In this document: piece after piece, positions 1 through 5,036 of the stretch
Numbering within the stretch: position 1 is the first letter of the stretch
Layout: each line of letters opens with the position of its first letter
Assembly (NCBI GenBank): GCA_900551985.1
Contig: URYG01000233.1
Span: 1 to 5,036 of the forward strand
Source: an uncultured Prevotella sp.
GTDB lineage: Bacteria; Bacteroidota; Bacteroidia; Bacteroidales; Bacteroidaceae
Direction of reading: 5' to 3'
Length of the DNA: 5,036 bases
Program-made: the position numbers and the translations under genes
The notes under the pieces: generated by a model
What the model saw: only the letters and a program-made list of their open reading frames with translations
Told to the model about the DNA's origin: nothing
Database searches by the model: none

Positions 1-883
1 TATAGATAATCTCAAAGGTAGCCCAGGCAATGTGAGGAGTGAGATAGGCATTAGGCTCCTTGAAAAGAGGATTCTCTTTAGAAGGTGGTTCCTGAGTCAT
101 CACATCCGCACAATAAGCACCGAGTTTCTGATCGTGCAAAGCCTTTGCTACAGCCTCTTCATCTACCAATGGTCCGCGACCGGTATTCACCAGAATGGCT
201 GTATCCTTCATCTTTTCTATACTCTCCTCATTGATAAGGTGGTAGGTATCATCCGAGAGCGGACAATGGAGGGAGAGAATATCACTGGTAGCGAGCAGCC
301 CATCCTTGCTGACCTTCTGACTCCATTCAGGACAGTTACCAGAATTTTTGCTGGTGCAGGCACAGATATCCATACCGAATTGGCGTGCGATATTTGCAAC
401 CTTCATACCGATGTTGCCCAATCCCATGATTCCAAAAGTCTTTCCAGCAAGTTCCATTAAAGGAGTATCCCAATAACAGAAATCCTTGTTGTAAGCCCAT
501 CGCTCATTTCTGTTTTCCAGAGTGTAATGTTCTACACGGTTGGTAACTGTGAGGATGTGGGCAAAGGTCATCTGTGCCACACTATCCGTACTATAGGCAG
601 GAATGTTGGTAACGATGATGCCTTGTTTCTTGGCAGCTTCGATATCTACTACATTGAAACCAGTAGCCTGGATTCCGATATACTTCAAGTTAGGAAGCTG
701 CGCCAAAGTTTCTGCATCCATCTGTACCTTGTTCAACAAGATGATGTCTGCATCCTTGGCACGTTCCACTTTTTCTTCATCAGAAGTGCGTGGATAAACC
801 ACTACTTCGCCAAGCTGTTCCAGGAGATGGTAATCCAAATCTCCTGGATTGGCGGCATAGCCGTCTAAGATAACTATTTTCAT
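1..883 (-). CDS. D-2-hydroxyacid dehydrogenase (glycerate dehydrogenase/hydroxypyruvate reductase type), 3' end outside window
   Basis: Translating the minus strand from the ATG at 883-881 gives 294 residues open to the window edge, starting MKIVILDGYAANPGDLDYH. The family reduces 2-oxoacids to D-2-hydroxyacids with NAD(P)H in the cytoplasm. Visible motifs are the Rossmann loop GLGNIG (154-159), catalytic Arg236 in NTGRGPLVDE, Glu265 in DVMTQEPP and the general acid His284 in TPHIAW, so the active site is complete. Family members are about 315-320 residues, so only some 20-25 residues are missing. At the end of the second Rossmann strand the usual NAD-selecting Asp is replaced by Thr177-Ser178-Lys179, which suggests tolerance of NADPH (inference). 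The start lies 10 bases after the thrC stop with no Shine-Dalgarno site, so it is probably co-transcribed with thrC. The substrate is not determinable: hydroxypyruvate or glyoxylate is most likely, and 2-oxobutyrate is possible given the threonine context. Confidence 0.9.
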   Translation of the reverse strand, partial: MKIVILDGYAANPGDLDYHLLEQLGEVVVYPRTSDEEKVERAKDADIILLNKVQMDAETLAQLPNLKYIGIQATGFNVVDIEAAKKQGIIVTNIPAYSTDSVAQMTFAHILTVTNRVEHYTLENRNERWAYNKDFCYWDTPLMELAGKTFGIMGLGNIGMKVANIARQFGMDICACTSKNSGNCPEWSQKVSKDGLLATSDILSLHCPLSDDTYHLINEESIEKMKDTAILVNTGRGPLVDEEAVAKALHDQKLGAYCADVMTQEPPSKENPLFKEPNAYLTPHIAWATFEIIY

Positions 884-893
884 ATTATTCGTT

Positions 894-2195
894 TTATTCA
901 TTCATCAAATAATTCTTGAATGATGCAAAGTCCTTGGTCATCTGGATGCTCTTCTTCTCACCCTTCATGAATTCAGCAAGACGTGCTGGAATCTCGATGT
1001 CGGTTCCGAGGATGCTGTCCACCTTTTCCTTGAACTTGGCTGGATGAGCTGTTTCCAGGAATACACCGACCTCACCTGGTTTCAATTGTTCCTTCAATGC
1101 CTGATAGCCACAAGCTCCGTGAGGATCAAGCACATACTTGGTCTCATTATAGCACTTCTTCATCGTATCTGCAATCTGCTCATCCTTATAGGTAGCTCCG
1201 CTGATGTATGCGGCGATGGCATCGTGATCACCCTTGTAGAGGTCATAGATGCGGGCAAAGTTTGAAGGATCACCCACGTCCATAGCATTGGCGATAGTCT
1301 GCTTGCTTGGCTGTGGATTATATTTGCCGGTCTGGAGATACTCATAGAAAATGTCATTGGCATTGTTGGCTGCGATGAAACGATGGATAGGCAAGCCCAT
1401 CTCATGGCCGAAGAGTCCGGCTGTGATGTTACCGAAGTTACCGCTAGGAACGCAGATGACCAACTTGTCTGCCAAGCCCTTCTCCTTCATGCGGGCGTAT
1501 GCATTGAAATAGTAGAATGCCTGAGGCAAGAAGCGGGCTACATTGATAGAGTTGGCAGAAGTCAACTTCATGTGCTTGTTCAACTCCTCGTCCATGAACG
1601 CAGACTTAACCAAAGCCTGGCAGTCATCGAACACACCATCCACCTCAAGGGCTGTGATGTTCTGACCGAGAGTAGTGAACTGGCTCTCCTGAATCTTGCT
1701 CACCTTGCCCTTTGGATAAAGCACGTAAACGTGGATTCCCTCTACACCGAGGAAACCATTGGCAACAGCAGAACCTGTATCACCCGATGTTGCTACGAGT
1801 ACGTTGACCTCCTCTTTGCCTTCCTGACGAACGAAGTACTGGAGCAGGCGAGCCATGAAACGGGCACCAACATCCTTGAAGGCGAGAGTAGGACCATGGA
1901 ACAACTCCAAAGAGTAGATGTTTGGCTCTACCTCTACAACAGGGCAGTCGAATGCTAAAGTATCATATACAATCTTCTTCAAAGAGTCTGCATCTACATC
2001 CTCGCCGAAGAAGGCATCAGCTACCTGGTAAGCAATTTCCTGGAAGCTCAGCTTCTCGATATTATCGAAGAAGTCCTGTGGCAACTTCTTGATGATTTCT
2101 GGCATGTAGAGACCGCGGTCTTCTGCCAAACCTTTAACTACCGCCTTGTGTAAATCGGCGATTGGTGCTTTCTTATTTGTTGAATAATATTTCAT
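894..2195 (-). CDS. thrC: Threonine synthase (PLP-dependent)
   Basis: This enzyme converts O-phospho-L-homoserine and water to L-threonine and phosphate, the last step of threonine synthesis, in the cytoplasm. The 433-residue product is full length for the bacterial class (E. coli ThrC is 428). The N-terminal start MKYYSTNKKAP is typical. HGPTLAFKD (100-108) holds the PLP Schiff-base lysine, Lys107. SGDTGSA (137-143) and the glycine-rich phosphate loop SGNFGN (251-256) bind substrate and cofactor. DPHG (357-360) and ETAHPAKF (381-388) are conserved C-terminal motifs. The fold is type II PLP enzyme. No frameshift or missing key residue was seen. It follows the ApgM-like gene after 84 bases and precedes the hydroxyacid dehydrogenase by 10 bases, all in one direction, as expected for a threonine operon. 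No Shine-Dalgarno site precedes the ATG; the leader is A-rich and carries 7-bp tandem repeats. Confidence 0.97.
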   Translation of the reverse strand: MKYYSTNKKAPIADLHKAVVKGLAEDRGLYMPEIIKKLPQDFFDNIEKLSFQEIAYQVADAFFGEDVDADSLKKIVYDTLAFDCPVVEVEPNIYSLELFHGPTLAFKDVGARFMARLLQYFVRQEGKEEVNVLVATSGDTGSAVANGFLGVEGIHVYVLYPKGKVSKIQESQFTTLGQNITALEVDGVFDDCQALVKSAFMDEELNKHMKLTSANSINVARFLPQAFYYFNAYARMKEKGLADKLVICVPSGNFGNITAGLFGHEMGLPIHRFIAANNANDIFYEYLQTGKYNPQPSKQTIANAMDVGDPSNFARIYDLYKGDHDAIAAYISGATYKDEQIADTMKKCYNETKYVLDPHGACGYQALKEQLKPGEVGVFLETAHPAKFKEKVDSILGTDIEIPARLAEFMKGEKKSIQMTKDFASFKNYLMNE

Positions 2196-2201
2196 TTTTA
2201 C

Positions 2202-2229
2202 TTTGAACTTTGAGATTTGAACATTGAAC
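2202..2229. repeat. Four tandem 7-bp repeats in the thrC leader
   Basis: On the plus strand four heptamers follow each other without gaps: TTTGAAC (2202-2208), TTTGAGA (2209-2215), TTTGAAC (2216-2222) and ATTGAAC (2223-2229). On the coding strand this reads as GTTCAAA-like units ending 6 bases before the thrC ATG, where a ribosome-binding region would be. The two exact copies differ from the other two at only one or two positions. The function is unknown. A change in copy number would alter the thrC leader length by 7 bases at a time. It may be simple replication slippage in an AT-rich spacer. Confidence 0.75.
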
Positions 2230-2232
2230 TTT

Positions 2233-2265
2233 ATGATTAGCCCTTTTTTAGAGAGAGACTATCAT
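2233..2265 (-). other. Weak imperfect inverted repeat in the apgM-thrC spacer
   Basis: On the coding strand ATGATAG (2265-2259) can pair with CTAATCAT (2240-2233) apart from one bulged base, around an 18-base loop that contains TCTCTCTCT and AAAAAAGGG. The stem is short, AT-rich and not followed by a T-run on the coding strand, so it is not a convincing terminator. It could be a minor RNA structure in the thrC leader or chance. Confidence 0.25.
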
Positions 2266-2279
2266 TAAGTTTTTGATTT

Positions 2280-3530
2280 TTAATTGATTGCCATAAAGGC
2301 TTTCATGAAGTCTTGCAACTGGAGTAATCCATAGCTTCCGCTTACGCAACTTACTTCATCGTATTCTTCTACCTGGTCAGGTTCGATACCTGGATAGTAG
2401 ATGAGGAAAGGAACTGGTTCCTTAACGTGTGTGCGAACTTCCACTGGAGTAGGGTGATCTGGCAATACCGAGATGCAGACAGGTTCTATCCATGTGCTCA
2501 CCTCATCAACGATTGGTTTGATCAAGCGCTGATCGAGATACTCAATGGTCTTGAGTTTTAACTCCAAATCACCATCATGACCTGCCTCATCACTTGCTTC
2601 TACATGTACATAGACAAAGTCGTCTCCATCCTTCAATGCCTGGATTGCCGCAGCAGCCTTGCCTTCGTAATTCGTATCAGAAAGGCCTGTTGCACCCTCT
2701 ACGATGATGTTGCGAAGACCAGCATAATGACCGATACCACGAATCAGATCAACGGCAGAAATCACAGAGCCCTTCTTGATTTGAGGATACATCTGCGAAA
2801 GAGTCAGCATGTGTGGTCGATAACCACCGCCCCAAGGCCAGATAAGGTTTGCCATACGCTCGCCACGCTTCTTGCGTTCTATATTGAAAGGATGATTTTC
2901 CAAGAGTTCCTTACTCTTGATAATCAACTCGTTCAAAAGAGCTGCAGTATCGCTGCTTGCGATATGTCCCTCTTCAACTTCTGATTCCGGCAGGATAGGT
3001 TTTACGAGCAATTCATGCCAGTTCTCGTTAGGATGATCATGAGGTGGAGCACATTCTATGTGCTTATTGCCATGATGCACCACGAGCAGATGGCGATACT
3101 GGATACCTGTTACGAATTCTACATCAGGATAGTCCTTTCCCAGAGTTTCATTGAGATACTTGATGAGAACATCAGCATCTTCTGTCTCCAGGTTACCGCC
3201 ATTGTGTGTGATGATCTTGCCATCCTGCACGTTGATGATGTTGCAGCGAAGCGCCAGGTCGGTTGGCTTCAATTCGTAGCCGATGCTGGCAGCCTCCAAT
3301 GGACCGCGTCCTTCGTAAACCTCATTCTGGTCGTAGCCCATGATAGAGCTGTTGGCAACCTCTGAACCTGGCAGAAAACCATCGGGTACAGTAATGAGTC
3401 TTCCTGTCTTGCCTTTCTTGGCAAGCATATCCATATATGGTGTATGGGCGTATTGAAGCAAGGTCTTGCCACCCAGTCTTTCTACTGGGTGGTCGGCCAT
3501 GCCATCGCCTAAAATAATAATATGCTTCAT
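2280..3530 (-). CDS. apgM: ApgM-family (cofactor-independent phosphoglycerate mutase-like) protein, probable homoserine kinase
   Basis: The 416-residue protein belongs to the metal-dependent alkaline-phosphatase superfamily, in the branch of archaeal-type cofactor-independent phosphoglycerate mutase. Metal and nucleophile residues are visible: Asp9 in LGDGMADHP, Ser56 in LPGSEVANSSIMGY as probable phospho-acceptor, Asp314 and His318 in ASDEAGHDG, and Asp358-His359 in LPDHPTPV. The length is typical (about 400). A subgroup found beside threonine genes has been defined as a 'proposed homoserine kinase' (TIGR02535, from memory). Its place between thrA and thrC, with no GHMP-type thrB in the window, fits phosphorylation of homoserine to O-phosphohomoserine here. 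Annotation pipelines usually name it phosphoglycerate mutase; glycolytic activity cannot be excluded from sequence. It starts 33 bases after the thrA stop. The ATG is supported by the N-terminal strand MKHIIILGDG and a Shine-Dalgarno-like AAGGA. Confidence 0.9.
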   Translation of the reverse strand: MKHIIILGDGMADHPVERLGGKTLLQYAHTPYMDMLAKKGKTGRLITVPDGFLPGSEVANSSIMGYDQNEVYEGRGPLEAASIGYELKPTDLALRCNIINVQDGKIITHNGGNLETEDADVLIKYLNETLGKDYPDVEFVTGIQYRHLLVVHHGNKHIECAPPHDHPNENWHELLVKPILPESEVEEGHIASSDTAALLNELIIKSKELLENHPFNIERKKRGERMANLIWPWGGGYRPHMLTLSQMYPQIKKGSVISAVDLIRGIGHYAGLRNIIVEGATGLSDTNYEGKAAAAIQALKDGDDFVYVHVEASDEAGHDGDLELKLKTIEYLDQRLIKPIVDEVSTWIEPVCISVLPDHPTPVEVRTHVKEPVPFLIYYPGIEPDQVEEYDEVSCVSGSYGLLQLQDFMKAFMAIN

Positions 3531-3538
3531 AATTGTTA

Positions 3539-3543
3539 TCCTT
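3539..3543 (-). promoter_or_regulatory. Shine-Dalgarno-like site for the ApgM-family gene
   Basis: On the coding strand AAGGA sits 8 bases before the ATG at 3530-3528, within AAAGGATAACAATTATG. It is the only gene start in the window with a recognisable Shine-Dalgarno sequence, and Bacteroidetes often do without one. It supports the chosen start. Whether it is used is inference. Confidence 0.5.
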
Positions 3544-3563
3544 TATTGATTGATACGACGAAA

Positions 3564-3923
3564 TTAAACGTTGGCAATACTCATGATGTTGGCGAATACA
3601 CCGGCTGCAGTTACACTGGCACCGGCACCATATCCCTGAATCATCATAGGGTATTCCTTGTAGCGCTCTGTTGTGAGCAATACGATATTGTTGGAACCTT
3701 CCAGATTGTAGAATGGGTGCTCAGGACCTACAGCCTGCAGACCTACACTGGTCTTTCCCTTGTCAAGGGTGGCAACGAAACGCCAACGTTTGTGCTCCAG
3801 ATCCAGTGTCTTGCGTTTAGCCTCAAAGTCGGCATCGAGCTGTGGCAGTTTCTTCCAGAAATCATCAATGCTGCCTTTGAAGAATGAGTCTGGAACGAAG
3901 AGATTCTTTTCTACATCTTCCTG
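3564..3923 (-). other. thrA: Out-of-frame C-terminal fragment of ThrA homoserine dehydrogenase domain
   Basis: The frame from 3923 encodes 119 residues ending in TAA, beginning QEDVEKNLFVPDSFFKG and finishing GASVTAAGVFANIMSIANV. It includes KLPQLDADFEAKR, NNIVLLTTERYKEYP and the highly conserved QGYGAGASVTAAGVFANI, the end of the homoserine dehydrogenase domain. No plausible start codon lies near its beginning; the first ATG or TTG codons fall in the last third. It is therefore unlikely to be translated alone and is best read as the severed tail of thrA. Its undamaged coding quality suggests that the break is recent, or not biological. Confidence 0.88.
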
Positions 3924-5036
3924 ACCAGCTTTCTGATGACATCCGTACCACTGAGGTCGATGCGTGGATCTGGCTCACTGTAACCTTTCTCCTTTGCCAG
4001 TTTCACGGTCTCAGAGAATGGAACTACTCCTGAGATGGCATTAAAGATAAAGTTGAGCGTTCCTGAGAGAACCGCCTCAATCTTAAGGATTTTATCTCCG
4101 GAATTTCGGAGGTCGTTGATCGTTCCGATGATAGGGAGACCAGCACCTACATTGGTTTCGAAACGGAAGAATACACCACGCTGAATGGCAGTCTTCTTCA
4201 ACTTCTCGTAGTTCTCATATTCGCTTGAAGCAGCAATCTTGTTGGCTGCAATCACGCTTACGTTATGCTCCAGAAGACTCTGGTATAAGGTCGCAACATC
4301 CTTGCTTGCTGTACAATCAACGAATACGCTATTAAAGATATTCATTGCGAGGATGGTGTCGCGAAGGAGTTCCGGTGTGCTAGGCAGGGAATTCTTCAAC
4401 TCTGCCTGATAGTTCTCCAGGTCGAGTCCCTCACGATTGAAGATGGCGTTCTTGGAAGAAGCAATACCCACAACATTCAACTTTAACTTGCTGCGTTCCA
4501 TCAAGTCTGCAGACTGGTTTTTAATCTGCTCTATCAATTTTCCACCTACGGTACCTACACCGCAGATAAAGAGGTTGAGAACCTTATATTCTGAAAGGAA
4601 GAAGCTGTCATGTAATACGTTGAGAGACTTGCGGAGGTAATCGCTCTTGACAACGAAAGAGATATTGGTCTCAGAAGCACCCTGAGCACAAGCGATGACA
4701 GAAACACCGCTTCTACCAAGTGTACCGAAGAGTTTACCTGCAATACCGGCTGCATGCTTCATGTTCTCTCCCACGATGGCGATGGTAGCAAGACCGGTTT
4801 CTGCATGCATAGGATACATGGCTCCATCTGCAATCTCGTTGTGGAATTCGCGGTTCAATACGTTTACTGCTTCATCTACATCCTGCTCACGAACACCGAT
4901 AGAGGTTGAGTTCTCTGAAGAAGCCTGTGAAACCATAAATACAGAGATTCCCTCGTTAGCCAAAGCAGTGAAGATACGGCGGTTTACACCATCAGCAACA
5001 TCAACGCCAACCAGACCGTCAGCGTGTCCGGCATTG
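3911..5036 (-). CDS. thrA: ThrA readable part: ACT regulatory region and truncated homoserine dehydrogenase domain
   Basis: This is the open part of the thrA locus, 374 residues from the first complete codon at 5035 to the TAG; it has no start codon in the window because the frame is open to the edge. Numbering from that codon, the first ACT domain runs from about 5 to 75 (NRRIF, ISVFMVSQASSENSTSIGV) and the second from about 83 to 134 (IAIVGENMKH, IACAQGASETNISFVV); these normally bind the feedback inhibitor threonine. The homoserine dehydrogenase Rossmann loop is GVGTVGG (159-165). Further motifs are AANKIAAS with Lys266, ETNVGAGLPII (293-303), VLSGTLNFIF (322-331) and YSEPDPRIDLSGTDVIRK (352-369). 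The last holds Glu354, Asp360, Asp365 and Lys369, equivalent to yeast homoserine dehydrogenase Glu208, Asp214, Asp219 and Lys223. After RKLV the frame yields only RKM and stops. An alternative TTG start at 4963 is not credible, as homology continues upstream. Confidence 0.85.
   Translation of the reverse strand, partial: NAGHADGLVGVDVADGVNRRIFTALANEGISVFMVSQASSENSTSIGVREQDVDEAVNVLNREFHNEIADGAMYPMHAETGLATIAIVGENMKHAAGIAGKLFGTLGRSGVSVIACAQGASETNISFVVKSDYLRKSLNVLHDSFFLSEYKVLNLFICGVGTVGGKLIEQIKNQSADLMERSKLKLNVVGIASSKNAIFNREGLDLENYQAELKNSLPSTPELLRDTILAMNIFNSVFVDCTASKDVATLYQSLLEHNVSVIAANKIAASSEYENYEKLKKTAIQRGVFFRFETNVGAGLPIIGTINDLRNSGDKILKIEAVLSGTLNFIFNAISGVVPFSETVKLAKEKGYSEPDPRIDLSGTDVIRKLVRKM

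Larger units (their letters stand above)
3564..5036 (-). pseudogene. thrA: thrA locus, bifunctional aspartokinase/homoserine dehydrogenase, frameshifted by an internal deletion; 5' end outside window
   Basis: Intact ThrA catalyses both aspartate phosphorylation and NAD(P)H reduction of aspartate semialdehyde to homoserine, feeding threonine and methionine synthesis. Here the C-terminal part of about 810 residues is present in two frames. The first runs from the window edge to a TAG at 3913-3911, ending RKLVRKM. The second continues as homologous protein from QEDVEKNLFVP (codon at 3923) to the TAA at 3566-3564. E. coli and Bacteroides ThrA, as remembered, have eleven more residues between RKLV and QED (ILAREAG plus four), so about 34 bp appear deleted at about 3923, shifting the frame. 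The catalytic residues before the break remain, but the rest of the homoserine dehydrogenase domain is not translated. The aspartokinase half may still work. An assembly or consensus error is the alternative. It is first of the visible threonine genes. Confidence 0.85.

Noticed and set aside
32..868. Plus-strand open frames of 142 and 113 residues
   Set aside because: They are antisense to the hydroxyacid dehydrogenase, which has all its catalytic motifs on the minus strand.
1383..1958. 191-residue plus-strand open frame inside thrC
   Set aside because: It lies fully antisense to an intact threonine synthase, has no recognisable motif, and is explained by the codon pattern of the true gene.
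2241..2250. T-run resembling a terminator
   Set aside because: The T-run is on the plus strand, where no gene ends, and it lacks a preceding GC-rich stem.
2196..2279. Separate Bacteroidetes-type promoter (TTTG and TAnnTTTG) for thrC
   Set aside because: The coding strand of this spacer contains no TTTG, so the consensus cannot be placed; co-transcription is simpler.
2577..3365. Plus-strand open frames of 135 and 116 residues opposite the ApgM-family gene
   Set aside because: They are antisense shadows without motifs; the minus-strand protein is complete.
3522..3887. 121-residue plus-strand open frame
   Set aside because: It overlaps the severed thrA tail in antisense, and the tail clearly matches homoserine dehydrogenase on the minus strand.
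3905..3940. Programmed ribosomal frameshift joining the two thrA frames
   Set aside because: The sequence CAGAAAG is not an X XXY YYZ slippery heptamer, no clear stimulatory structure was seen, and a frameshift would still leave out eleven conserved residues.

Overview
The window is a stretch of chromosomal amino-acid biosynthesis from a member of the Bacteroidales, most likely Prevotellaceae (Prevotella/Segatella type). The lineage call is inference. It rests on the gene order (bifunctional aspartokinase/homoserine dehydrogenase, ApgM-family protein, threonine synthase), on protein wording that matches remembered Bacteroides homologues closely, on mid-range base composition, and on the near absence of Shine-Dalgarno sites. 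No mobile element, RNA gene or CRISPR array was seen.

All real genes lie on the minus strand, so the biological order runs from right to left. At 5036-3564 is the C-terminal part of thrA: the ACT regulatory region and homoserine dehydrogenase domain, with the aspartokinase catalytic domain beyond the right edge. At 3530-2280 is an ApgM-family phosphatase/mutase-fold protein, the proposed homoserine kinase of this phylum. At 2195-894 is threonine synthase, thrC. At 883-1 is a D-2-hydroxyacid dehydrogenase whose C-terminus lies beyond the left edge. Gaps are 33, 84 and 10 bases, no convincing terminator or internal promoter is visible, and one operon is the simplest reading. The first three genes cover aspartate to threonine apart from aspartate-semialdehyde dehydrogenase: ThrA makes aspartyl phosphate and homoserine, the ApgM-like protein probably makes O-phosphohomoserine, and ThrC makes threonine. 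The role of the fourth gene in this set is not obvious.

The main anomaly is that thrA is broken. Its reading frame runs through the homoserine dehydrogenase active-site motif, then hits a TAG at 3913-3911. The remaining 119 residues of the protein are intact in another frame from 3923 to 3564. Compared with remembered E. coli and Bacteroides ThrA, eleven conserved residues are missing at the junction, which implies a deletion of about 34 bp rather than a single-base error. Either this strain has lost homoserine dehydrogenase activity from ThrA, or the sequence contains an assembly or consensus error.

A second small oddity is a set of four 7-bp tandem repeats just upstream of thrC. No previously undescribed system was found; this is mostly an ordinary threonine operon. 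No gene-free stretch exceeds 84 bases.
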